This document shows positions 34,807 through 42,476 of a stretch of DNA of 64,000 nucleotides, one piece after another. Both the position numbers and the translations under genes were made by a program. Below the pieces are notes generated by a model that ran no database searches, was not told the DNA's origin, and saw nothing but the letters and a program-made list of their open reading frames with translations. Numbering within the stretch: position 1 is the stretch's first letter; every line of letters begins with the position of its first letter. The DNA is taken from positions 62,001 through 126,000 of the forward strand of contig NZ_CABSIF010000008.1 in NCBI RefSeq assembly GCF_902477725.1, read 5' to 3'. Origin of the DNA: an uncultured Desulfovibrio sp. Its GTDB lineage: Bacteria > Desulfobacterota > Desulfovibrionia > Desulfovibrionales > Desulfovibrionaceae.

Positions 34807-35535
34807 CTACTGACCACCGCTCCCCGCTGCCTCAAGCACGGCGCAGGGCGCTGGCAAGGCCTCGTTGACCCGAGTTTGGTTAAAGGCAATGCGCACCGTA
34901 TCGCCGTTACGTTCCGCAAAGGTCAACTGGCGTACGCTCTTGAGATCATCGGCGAAGGTTACTTCAAGCCTTGCAAAAAAAGACTGTCGAAGGGGGTACA
35001 GCAGAAGCATGGGTTTGTCGGCCTGCGGGCGCTCGAGCCTGTAGGTGGCGCGTAGAGCCGCCGGATCAATGCTGATCCAGTCCAGAATATTCCGGATTAT
35101 AGCTGTAATGACAGTGGATTCCCGCTCATTGGCAGGGCGCGTTGCTTCCGGCGAGCCTTCCCACAGTGCGCCTCTTCCATTCTTGTAAATGAAGCCAGAG
35201 GCAAGAGGACGGGTATAAGCCCAAAGCAGGCTGTCGGCGGTTTCAAAGCCGTTGTCATCCTTGCTGGTTGCACGCGCCTGGGCATTGGCCGCCTGGGCAG
35301 CACGGCGCAGGCAAAAATAGCCTTGCGAGGTCATGGGGCGGGCCAACACGGCCATGGACTTTTCCTGCACAAAATCAGCGCTCAGGCTGGTAATGCCAGC
35401 ACTTTGCTTTGCGGCAGCATCAAGCAGAGCCTCGGCGTTTGCAAGCGGCTGCTCCTGCGCAACCGCAGAAGCCGGCAACACGATAAAAGCAATAAAAAGC
35501 CCAGCCAAGAGCAGCAGGCCCACAGATGAACGCAT
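34807..35535 (-). CDS. LolA-like periplasmic carrier
   Basis: A 242-residue protein with a signal peptide (MRSSVGLLLLAGLFIAFIVL...ASAVAQ). The mature start ALLDAAAKQSAGITSLSADF and FVQEKSMAVLARPMTSQGYF fit LolA, the half-barrel that carries lipoproteins across the periplasm. APE operons encode a dedicated LolA homologue, presumed to carry the polyene lipid. It overlaps the dehydratase gene by 1 nt and precedes the exporter by 4 nt. Confidence 0.82.
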   Translation of the reverse strand: MRSSVGLLLLAGLFIAFIVLPASAVAQEQPLANAEALLDAAAKQSAGITSLSADFVQEKSMAVLARPMTSQGYFCLRRAAQAANAQARATSKDDNGFETADSLLWAYTRPLASGFIYKNGRGALWEGSPEATRPANERESTVITAIIRNILDWISIDPAALRATYRLERPQADKPMLLLYPLRQSFFARLEVTFADDLKSVRQLTFAERNGDTVRIAFNQTRVNEALPAPCAVLEAAGSGGQ

Positions 35536-35984
35536 CAGGCCGTTTCCTCCGGCATAAATATCTTGAACTGCGCGGTGGCCAGTAGCTGACCCTCGGCATG
35601 CACCTCGCCGTCAACCACCGCAATTTCGCCAAGTCTGGCTGAGACGCGCACAAAGACGTCCAGGCACTGCCCCACGCACGCATCTGCACGCACGGTTACA
35701 TCGCGCAGGGCGGCAAGGTAGCCCCAGCCCGCGCAGGCACCGCCTGCTGCAAGCAGGCTGGCCCCGGCCCCGGCGGCAAAACACTGCGCCATGATTTCCG
35801 CATAGGCCACGCGCTCAAGTTTGCCATCGGGCCGCAGAAAGGGATTATCTTCCCGCACTGCCGCCGTTGCCCGCGCTTCTTCCGAGCTAAAACTTTCAAG
35901 CCCGCTCAGAAGAAGCATGGGGGCACGGTGCGGCACAATGGCCGTAAGAGGCTGCTGCAAATCAGTATTCACTGCTCGCCACAT
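35535..35984 (-). CDS. FabZ-like dehydratase subunit carrying the catalytic Glu
   Basis: A 149-residue hot-dog protein. AIVPHRAPMLLLSGL at 15-29 matches the FabZ N-terminal segment (IPHRYPFLLVD). The later FabZ box shows ENPF-like NPFLRPDG instead of HFPG, so the catalytic His is missing, but Glu63 in YAEIMAQ sits at the FabZ Glu position. It is therefore the mirror image of the subunit at 31538-31903. ATG 35984 is chosen; GTG 35972 is also possible. It overlaps the lipoprotein gene end by 23 nt. Confidence 0.75.
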   Translation of the reverse strand: MWRAVNTDLQQPLTAIVPHRAPMLLLSGLESFSSEEARATAAVREDNPFLRPDGKLERVAYAEIMAQCFAAGAGASLLAAGGACAGWGYLAALRDVTVRADACVGQCLDVFVRVSARLGEIAVVDGEVHAEGQLLATAQFKIFMPEETA

Positions 35985-36378
35985 TCTTGCGGATAGCCTT
36001 GTCAAGAATGCCGACCCACTTGTTGTAATTGGGATGGATCGAGGCACTGCCATCGCTTTTGGCCTTGTATTCCATGTTGGTGCTGGCCTTGTAGTTGATG
36101 CTGTAATGCGTGGCCGTATAGGGGATGGACACTACCACAGTGTGCTTGTTGCGCACCATGATTGTAGCTTCAATAGTGTTGGCGGAAGGTTCAGAAACGC
36201 GCCAGCCGGTATCAGCGCAGGATTTGACGATAGCATCGTGCATCTTTTTTTCAGAAATATTCTTGCTGGCTTCAGCAGAGGGGAAGTCATAGGCAAAGGT
36301 GCCAACAGGCTGGCCAAAACGGCAACCAATGGCCGCAAGAGCCATCACCAGCACGGTAAGCAAAAAATATTTTTTCAT
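35962..36378 (-). CDS. small lipoprotein of the polyene operon, unknown function
   Basis: A 138-residue lipoprotein: signal peptide MKKYFLLTVLVMALAAIGC with lipobox AIGC. The mature part has MHDAIVKSCADTGWRVSEP followed by beta-strand-like TIEATIMVRNKHTVVVSIPY, a pattern seen in small periplasmic lipoproteins that bind ligands. It is not part of the APE core set I know. An AGGAG site lies 10 nt before ATG 36378. Confidence 0.7.
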   Translation of the reverse strand: MKKYFLLTVLVMALAAIGCRFGQPVGTFAYDFPSAEASKNISEKKMHDAIVKSCADTGWRVSEPSANTIEATIMVRNKHTVVVSIPYTATHYSINYKASTNMEYKAKSDGSASIHPNYNKWVGILDKAIRKNVASSEY

Positions 36379-36383
36379 TACAC

Positions 36384-37148
36384 TTACTCTCCTGTCACAC
36401 ACGTTAGATGTTTTACATAAAGATTTCTGACATGCCGCATCATGGCGCGATGCGGTAAAAGTTCTCCGGCAAAGGCCTGTGGCCATACCGGATCAAGAAA
36501 CTCCATATGGATGGTAGCAGGATGAAAGCCCCTGGCACCAGGAGGAAACACCTGGAAGCTGTTGTGGATAAGCAAGGGGAGTACAGGGCGACCGGCCTTA
36601 ACAGCAACGTGGAAAGCGCCAGCCCTGAACTTGCCCAGAGCACCAGTACGGGTACGGCTGCCCTCGGGGAAAATCACCAGCGTAACCCCATCACGCAGAC
36701 GCTCAAGGCATAAGGCCTCGACCTGTTCTGCGGACAAACTCTCCGCATCAATATATTCCGCGCTGCGCATGGTGGGCGCAAAGAAAAAGAGCAACCGGAA
36801 GGGCCAACTTTTGGTTATCAGGCACACATTGGCCTGATCCTGCGCCGCAAGCAGGTATATATCCAAAAAAGACTGATGGTTGCACACAACAACCGACCCA
36901 GGATACTCCACTGCCATATGTGCGTTGCGAATACGCACCGGCAGCCAGGGCCGCAAAAAAAACAGCGTAGAACGGCCATAAAGCCAGATGTACCGCCGAT
37001 TAACCACGCACATAACACCGGGGAAAACCGTGTGCAACGCAGCAATGCACAGAGTTAAAGGCAAAATAATAATTGTCCAGCAAACAAAAATTGCACTTAT
37101 GGCAATGTTTGACACAATATTACTGTTCCGCCTTGACGGTTCCTTCAT
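36384..37148 (-). CDS. PlsC-type 1-acyl-glycerol-3-phosphate acyltransferase homologue
   Basis: A 254-residue membrane acyltransferase. One or two N-terminal helices (FVCWTIIILPLTLCIAAL) precede the catalytic box NHQSFLD (His91, Asp96) and FPEGSRTRTG (160-169). It would acylate a lipid or polyol acceptor, probably part of assembling the lipid anchor of the polyene together with the LpxL-like enzyme. ATG 37148 overlaps the carrier-protein gene by 29 nt with GAGG 10 nt upstream; GTG 37115 is an alternative. Confidence 0.82.
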   Translation of the reverse strand: MKEPSRRNSNIVSNIAISAIFVCWTIIILPLTLCIAALHTVFPGVMCVVNRRYIWLYGRSTLFFLRPWLPVRIRNAHMAVEYPGSVVVCNHQSFLDIYLLAAQDQANVCLITKSWPFRLLFFFAPTMRSAEYIDAESLSAEQVEALCLERLRDGVTLVIFPEGSRTRTGALGKFRAGAFHVAVKAGRPVLPLLIHNSFQVFPPGARGFHPATIHMEFLDPVWPQAFAGELLPHRAMMRHVRNLYVKHLTCVTGE

Positions 37149-37389
37149 CGCGCAAGGCCTCGATGAATGCATAAATGTCCCCAAGTGTCTGAATTTTTAC
37201 CAGGGACTCTTTGTTTTGCAATTTGAAGTTGAAGGCCTTTTCCAGCACTATGACCATATCTACGATATCAAGGCTATCAAGCCCGAGGTCTTCCTTGATA
37301 TACGCTGCAGGAACAAGCTGATCCGGGGACAATTCAAATTCTTCACTCAAGGCCGCGTCAATCGTCTCTCTAATTTTATTATCGTTCAT
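37120..37389 (-). CDS. acyl carrier protein 1 of the polyene operon
   Basis: An 89-residue acidic carrier with phosphopantetheine Ser39 in DLGLDSLDIVDM. Its ATG overlaps the ketosynthase stop (ATGA). The LDSLD context is closer to fatty-acid ACP than copy 2 is, which may point to the elongating carrier; this is a guess. Confidence 0.9.
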   Translation of the reverse strand: MNDNKIRETIDAALSEEFELSPDQLVPAAYIKEDLGLDSLDIVDMVIVLEKAFNFKLQNKESLVKIQTLGDIYAFIEALRDEGTVKAEQ

Positions 37390-38627
37390 TCTTTCCCAAC
37401 ACTGATTGAATTTTCACTCAACCTATCAAATAAGATAGTGCAATTGCAACCGCCAAGCGCAAAACTATTTTTCAATACCAAACCACTTGGTTTATGCAGC
37501 TGCCCGTTCATATGATTCAAATTTCCGCATCTGGCATCAGGCTTACGCAAGCCGCGCGTTGGAAAATAGGTGGAGGACTGCAACATTTCTATACACAAAA
37601 TGCTTTCCAGCGCACCGCTGGCCGCCATGGTATGCCCCAGGTGCCCTTTGAAGCTGCTGACAGGTGTTGCAGAGCCAAAAACGGCTTCAATGGCCTGCCC
37701 TTCTGCAATATCACCGAATTCGGTAGCGGTGGCATGGGCGTTAACATAGGCAACATCCTGAGCTTGCGCGCCTGCATCTTCCAATGTTCTGCGCATGCAG
37801 TCGGCAATGGCAGCCGCGTCGGGCTGGGCGATGCTGCCGGGCGATGAAGATATGGCAGCGCCGCGTATTTCCGCCAGTATGGGCGCATTGCGGGCCTGAG
37901 CGCTTTCCAGACTCTCCAGCAGCAGGATGCCCGCACCCTCGCCGCAAACAATGCCTGTGCGCTCCGCATCAAAGGGACGCGAGGCGCAATCCGGGTCTTC
38001 TGTGTGCGAGGCAGCGCCAAGACGGTCAAAGGTGGCGGAGGTCAACAGGTGAAATTCATCCGCGCCGCCACAGAGCATCATTTCTTCCCGCCCTGCCGCG
38101 ATAGCCTCAAACCCGAGACACAGGCTCATGAGGCCAGAGGCGCAGGCGGCGGCAGGCGCAAGCGTGCGGCCTGCGCACCCGCAGGCCAGGGCCACATTGG
38201 CGGCAACCGTGTGGCTCATGACCTTAAAAAATACGGTGCTGCGCATGCTCTCCACGCTGCGCTCGCGCAGAAACATCTCAAAAAACTCGTGCAGCATGGT
38301 GGGGCTGCCAACCGTTGAGCCTACAGCTACACCCATGCGTTGCTCGGGGCGATTGCTCAGCCCGGCATTGGCCAGAGCCTCCCAGGCAGCCAGGCAGGCA
38401 AAAATCGACATGGGCGACATGGAACGCCGCAATTCCCTTGGAATGCGCTTTTCCTGCAAAGGCGGCACCAGCCCGGCTACTCGGCAAGACAAGCCTTCAA
38501 GCTTGTAGGCTGGCAAGGGGGACAATGCGCAGCGGTTATCGCGCACACCTTCGTACATGGCTGCCACGCCTTCGCCGAATGGCGAAACTGCGCCCATGCC
38601 CGTTACGACTACTCGCTTTCCGCGCAT
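37386..38627 (-). CDS. beta-ketoacyl-ACP synthase (KS), copy 2
   Basis: A 413-residue FabF/FabB-type condensing enzyme with full catalytic set: Cys162 in AAACASGLMS, His298 in VNAHATATEFGD, Lys327 and His332 in FKGHLGHTMAASG. It starts MRGKRVVVTGMGAVSPFG, typical of the family. It overlaps the flavoprotein gene by 19 nt and the carrier gene by 4 nt. Confidence 0.88.
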   Translation of the reverse strand: MRGKRVVVTGMGAVSPFGEGVAAMYEGVRDNRCALSPLPAYKLEGLSCRVAGLVPPLQEKRIPRELRRSMSPMSIFACLAAWEALANAGLSNRPEQRMGVAVGSTVGSPTMLHEFFEMFLRERSVESMRSTVFFKVMSHTVAANVALACGCAGRTLAPAAACASGLMSLCLGFEAIAAGREEMMLCGGADEFHLLTSATFDRLGAASHTEDPDCASRPFDAERTGIVCGEGAGILLLESLESAQARNAPILAEIRGAAISSSPGSIAQPDAAAIADCMRRTLEDAGAQAQDVAYVNAHATATEFGDIAEGQAIEAVFGSATPVSSFKGHLGHTMAASGALESILCIEMLQSSTYFPTRGLRKPDARCGNLNHMNGQLHKPSGLVLKNSFALGGCNCTILFDRLSENSISVGKE

Positions 38628-40066
38628 TCCCTGAACTCCTTGAGAACGTTATCATGACCGAAAGAAAATCCCACGGCCAGAGCAGCACTGACCATGCCAC
38701 CCAACACACCGGGCAGCAGAATGTTCTGCCCGGCCAAAAACAACCCCGGCAGGCGTGTGACAGGCAGCATGGGCATGGCGTCCAGATGGTGCTGCACGCC
38801 ATAAAGGCTGCCAGTAGCGCCGTAAACCCAGCGCCGCATGGTCAACGGGCTTGCTGCATCCAGGATGCGCCAGCGCCCAGCCAGTTCCGGTAACCGTTTT
38901 TCAATGTAGGCCTGCAACCGGGCAGTGGACTCACGCTTCCACTCCACATAGCTTTTGGGGCGCGGATGCGGATCGCCGCCGGGCAAATCCTTGTCGTCCA
39001 TAAGCGCCACGGCCATCACGGCCTTTCTGCCATCTGGCTGCGGTCTGTCGCAAAAGAGGTATACGCTGGGGTGTGCGCTTTCCACACCCGGGAACAATTC
39101 TTCCGCTGAAGGCTCCGGCAGCAGATAGATGCTTTCGTTTTCATTCAGGCAATCGCGTGTTTCTGCAAACAGCAGCATGGCGGAACGTGTTTCCGGTAGC
39201 TCATTTATGCGGTGCAGGTAGGCCGGACGCATGAGGCCCTTGGGAATCAGCCCCTCAAGCTGCGAGGGATGCCCGGTAAAGAAGCAGCGCTCGCAGGCAA
39301 GGCGGGAACCATCACCTAATGCCACGCCGCGCACGCCTTGCGCCTTGTCCGCCTCTATACCCGCAACGGCAGCGTTGCAGCGCACAGTGACCCCAAGTTC
39401 GCCGAGGCCCGTCAGAAGCGCCTCAACCAGAGCCAGCCCACCACCCTGCCACGAGCCGCTGGACTGAAAATACGGCCCCGCCACAAGGGAATATTCTTCA
39501 AGCGAGGATTCTTCGGGCCGCACGCCGTACAAAAGGCACCGGGTGCCGAGCATGGCCCGCAAGTGAGGAGGAAAACCCGCAGATGCAGCATACTGGGCCA
39601 CGCTGCCCACGCTGTGGAGCGCAAATGACGGTTCTGACCACACAGAAGGATTCAGGTACGGGGAGTGCCCCAGTTCAGTATCCATATGGTGCAGAAAAGC
39701 CTTCATGGCTGGCCCGGCACCGGGGAATTGCCGCTCAACAGCTTCTGTTACCGCCGCTTGCCCTGCCGGGAGCTGAAACACCTTGCCGTCGGCAAAGTGA
39801 AAGACCTCCGTGCGGCTGGTCGTGATCTGCCGCAAATGCTTTTCTACACCCAGCGCCCGCAGCCAGCGGCGCAAAACGCCACCGGCATGCAGACCGCCGC
39901 CGCAGTGAAATCCCGTATCAAAATACAGGCCTTCGCGCCAAAAACCACGCAGCAGCGGGGCAACGCGCGGGCCAGCCTCCACCACGGCAACATCGTGGCC
40001 CTGACGCGCCAGCAGCAAGGCGGCAGTCAGGCCGGTAATGCCGCTGCCTGCGACCACGCAGCGCAT
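38609..40066 (-). CDS. FAD-dependent oxidoreductase, phytoene-desaturase/retinol-saturase-like
   Basis: A 485-residue flavoprotein. Dinucleotide-binding motif GSGITGLTAALLLARQGHD at residues 7-25, then EAGPRVAPLLRGFWREGLYFD with the family's substrate-side start, and a C-terminal GLFLAGQNILLPGVLGG that closes the FAD site. Relatives desaturate, isomerise or saturate polyenes (CrtI, retinol saturase). This enzyme is not in the APE core set I know, so it may tailor the polyene. It shares 1 nt with the upstream ketosynthase stop. Confidence 0.8.
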   Translation of the reverse strand: MRCVVAGSGITGLTAALLLARQGHDVAVVEAGPRVAPLLRGFWREGLYFDTGFHCGGGLHAGGVLRRWLRALGVEKHLRQITTSRTEVFHFADGKVFQLPAGQAAVTEAVERQFPGAGPAMKAFLHHMDTELGHSPYLNPSVWSEPSFALHSVGSVAQYAASAGFPPHLRAMLGTRCLLYGVRPEESSLEEYSLVAGPYFQSSGSWQGGGLALVEALLTGLGELGVTVRCNAAVAGIEADKAQGVRGVALGDGSRLACERCFFTGHPSQLEGLIPKGLMRPAYLHRINELPETRSAMLLFAETRDCLNENESIYLLPEPSAEELFPGVESAHPSVYLFCDRPQPDGRKAVMAVALMDDKDLPGGDPHPRPKSYVEWKRESTARLQAYIEKRLPELAGRWRILDAASPLTMRRWVYGATGSLYGVQHHLDAMPMLPVTRLPGLFLAGQNILLPGVLGGMVSAALAVGFSFGHDNVLKEFRECAESE

Positions 40067-41280
40067 CAGCCGAGCCTCAACACTATACTGGCGTTGCTGC
40101 CGCCAAAGCCCGCGGCATTATTCAGCACGACGCGCGGGGGTTGCTCCAGCCTGCGGACAAGCACGGGAATGCCAGCGGTATCTTCGTCCGGCTCTTCATA
40201 ATTTATGGTAGCAGCCGTAAAGCCCGCCTGCGCCATAATGACGGCGTAGGCCACCTGCGACGCGCCAGACATCCACAGTTCATGCCCTGTGAGGCTTTTC
40301 AGCGCCATGACATCGGGGCAGTCAGCGCCGAAAACGGCCCGCAGATTGGCTGCCTCCGCCGCATCGCCCTGAGGGGTGGATGTGGCATGCGCGTTGACAA
40401 TATCCACATCAGCAGTACTCAGCCCGCCTTCCGCCAGAGCCATACGCATGGCGCGCGCAAGCCCTGTGCGGCTGGGAACGGAAAGGGTCTCGCCGTCCGC
40501 GCTGCAACCAAAGCCCAGCACTTCTGCCAGAATGCAGGCATTGCGCCTGTGGGCCGTATCGTAATCTTCCAGCAGCAGGGCCGCAGCGCCGCCGCTTGGC
40601 ACCAGCCCATCCCTGCCCTTGTCAAAAGGGCGGGAGGCCGCCTCCGCGGGGGTACGCGCAGAAAAAGCCCCAAGGCCGTCAAAGGAGCAGACAGACGGCC
40701 AGTTCACTTCTTGCGCAGCGCCGCAGACCACACGGTCAAGCCGCCCAAGGCGAATCTGGTCTGCCGCCTGACCGATGGCATATGCCCCGCTGGCGCAGGC
40801 GGCGCTTACCGTCCAGCTTGGGCCGGTATTGCCAAGCAGCACGTTGAGATTCATGGTGATGGTGGAATTCATGCAACGAAAAACATGGCCGCTGCCCATG
40901 CCGGAAGTGCAGCCAGCCTCCTGAAGCGCCGCCTGCTGGTCAACTACAGACTGCACCGTGGAATCATTGCCAAAAACAAGGCCGCACCTGTCTGAGCGCA
41001 GGTCTTCGGGTGCCAGCCCGGCCTGATCCAGGGCATCCAGCGTTGCCGCATGCGCCTGAATGGCAAAATCCGGCATGCTTTTGCGCTGCTTCTTGTTAAT
41101 ATGGCGCGCGCAATCAAAACCGTCTATACGCCCTGTAAGCGGGCTGTGAAAGCCATGCTCCAGCCGCTGCGGGTCGGCAACTATGCCCGAAATTCCATTA
41201 TACAACGCATTGGCGATCTGCTCGCGGCTAACGCCCAGAACGGATACAAGCCCCACGCCAGTTATGACAACTCGCCGCAT
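40066..41280 (-). CDS. beta-ketoacyl-ACP synthase (KS), copy 1
   Basis: A 404-residue FabB-like condensing enzyme. Catalytic residues: Cys162 in VSAACASGAY, His298 in VNAHATSTPQGD, Lys328 and His333 in LKSLTGHELWMSGASQ. The TGHELWMSGAS box is the type used by FabB and APE_KS enzymes. It is the second gene of the operon, 6 nt after the reductase. Confidence 0.88.
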   Translation of the reverse strand: MRRVVITGVGLVSVLGVSREQIANALYNGISGIVADPQRLEHGFHSPLTGRIDGFDCARHINKKQRKSMPDFAIQAHAATLDALDQAGLAPEDLRSDRCGLVFGNDSTVQSVVDQQAALQEAGCTSGMGSGHVFRCMNSTITMNLNVLLGNTGPSWTVSAACASGAYAIGQAADQIRLGRLDRVVCGAAQEVNWPSVCSFDGLGAFSARTPAEAASRPFDKGRDGLVPSGGAAALLLEDYDTAHRRNACILAEVLGFGCSADGETLSVPSRTGLARAMRMALAEGGLSTADVDIVNAHATSTPQGDAAEAANLRAVFGADCPDVMALKSLTGHELWMSGASQVAYAVIMAQAGFTAATINYEEPDEDTAGIPVLVRRLEQPPRVVLNNAAGFGGSNASIVLRLG

Positions 41281-41286
41281 CGGGTC

Positions 41287-42015
41287 TCACATGTACAGTC
41301 CGCCGTTAACAGACAGCACCTGTCCGGTAACGTAGGACGACAAGTTGGAACACAAAAATCGCACGCAGCCCGCCACTTCTTCCGGCAAACCCGGTCTGCC
41401 AAGGGGCACGCTTTTCATATATTCATCCACTGGCAGCCCGGCCGTCATTTCGGTGCTGATAAAGCCAGGGGCCACGGCATTAACAAGCACGTTGCGGCGC
41501 CCAAGCTCGCGGGCAAGGGCGCGTGTGGCACCGATAAGACCAGCCTTGGCTGTGGAATAGTTCACCTGCCCGGCCATGCCAGCTTGCCCTGAGGTAGAAG
41601 CAATATTTATAACGCGCCCTACGCGCGCACGCTGCATCTGCGGCACAACCTTGCGCGATACATGGAAAAATCCGTTGAGGTGCACACCGATGACGGAATC
41701 CCACTGCTCTTCGGACATAAGGCCAAAGACGGTATCGCGGGCAAAGCCCGCGTTGTTGATCAGGGCAAAGGGAGTTTCCGCCGCCAGCAGTGGATCAAGG
41801 GCGGCTCCCACCGCATCTTTGTCCGCCACGTCAAAGGGCAGCAACGCGCATTGACGGCCCAGAGCCTCAATGGCATCGCGCACGGCTTCTGCGGCATCGT
41901 GGTCGTTGCGGTAGTTCAGCCAGATATCAAAACCATCGGCGGCCAAGCCAAGGGCAATGGCCTTGCCAATTCCCTTGCTTGCGCCCGTTACCAGAGCTAT
42001 GGGCGAAGTTTGCAT
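41287..42015 (-). CDS. 3-oxoacyl-ACP reductase (FabG-like)
   Basis: A 242-residue short-chain dehydrogenase reducing the beta-keto group in each elongation cycle. NADPH motif TGASKGIG at 10-17, NNAG in the middle, catalytic Ser140, Tyr153 and Lys157 (YSTAK), and the FabG-type end SSYVTGQVLSVNGGLYM. It is the first gene of the 19-gene operon. ATG 42015 has GGGGAG 3 nt before AAATG; an ATG 18 nt upstream is in frame but has no such site. Confidence 0.9.
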   Translation of the reverse strand: MQTSPIALVTGASKGIGKAIALGLAADGFDIWLNYRNDHDAAEAVRDAIEALGRQCALLPFDVADKDAVGAALDPLLAAETPFALINNAGFARDTVFGLMSEEQWDSVIGVHLNGFFHVSRKVVPQMQRARVGRVINIASTSGQAGMAGQVNYSTAKAGLIGATRALARELGRRNVLVNAVAPGFISTEMTAGLPVDEYMKSVPLGRPGLPEEVAGCVRFLCSNLSSYVTGQVLSVNGGLYM

Positions 42016-42080
42016 TTGCTCCCCTGCTTGCATGTTTGCATGCCTTTATTTATTAAAAAGGCACCAGATTGGACAGCCGC

Positions 42081-42109
42081 ACAATATACAAGAGACTCTT
42101 TTAGGACAA
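42081..42109 (-). promoter_or_regulatory. candidate promoter of the polyene operon
   Basis: On the minus strand TTGTCC and TATTGT are 17 nt apart, giving a start about 60 nt before the reductase ATG. The divergent lipoprotein gene begins at 42135, so both units share this 119-bp region. Confidence 0.45.
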
Positions 42110-42134
42110 CTCTCAATTTAGGATGGAATTTATC

Positions 42135-42302
42135 ATGCGGATTCTTGCAACAGCCTTGATTGCGCTTTTTTTCTTTTCCAGCGGATGCAGTTGGGTTGGC
42201 AGAACTGCTGGCAAAGCATCTGCAAAAATTGAAAGAAAGGTTGATGCTGTTCAGCAGGGCTATAATGACGGCTACAAGGGTGAACAGAAAAAAGCAGACT
42301 AG
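42135..42302 (+). CDS. tiny lipoprotein, divergent from the polyene operon
   Basis: A 55-residue lipoprotein: MRILATALIALFFFSSGC is a signal with lipobox SSGC, then SWVGRTAGKASAKIERKV and a hydrophilic helix ending YNDGYKGEQKKAD. An AGGATGG site lies 8 nt upstream and a strong terminator follows about 100 nt later, so it is probably a real, separately expressed gene. The size and helix recall small envelope-stress or entericidin-like lipoproteins, without a clear family match. Confidence 0.7.
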   Translation: MRILATALIALFFFSSGCSWVGRTAGKASAKIERKVDAVQQGYNDGYKGEQKKAD

Positions 42303-42398
42303 TTTGCTATGTTTATTTGCAACACCGCACAACGTGTTGAGGAAAATAATTCAGCAAGCATGACGTTCTGCATGGCTGGCAACATCGAAAAAAATCAA

Positions 42399-42441
42399 CG
42401 TGGCTTATACGCCCTTATCAGACATATAAGCCACGCTTTTG
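42399..42441 (+). terminator. intrinsic terminator after the tiny lipoprotein gene
   Basis: An 11-bp stem CGTGGCTTATA / TATAAGCCACG with a 15-nt loop, then CTTTTG. It shares the sequence GTGGCTTATACG and TATAAGCCAC with the tmRNA terminator 18 kb away. It also separates the convergent secreted-protein gene. Confidence 0.85.
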
Positions 42442-42476
42442 TTTATTCTTTCAAGCAAAGCTTCAACATCTGCCCA

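Noticed and set aside
38609..40066. Carotenoid biosynthesis cluster
   Set aside because: The flavoprotein resembles CrtI, but no phytoene synthase or prenyl synthase is present and all neighbours are of the fatty-acid/polyketide type.
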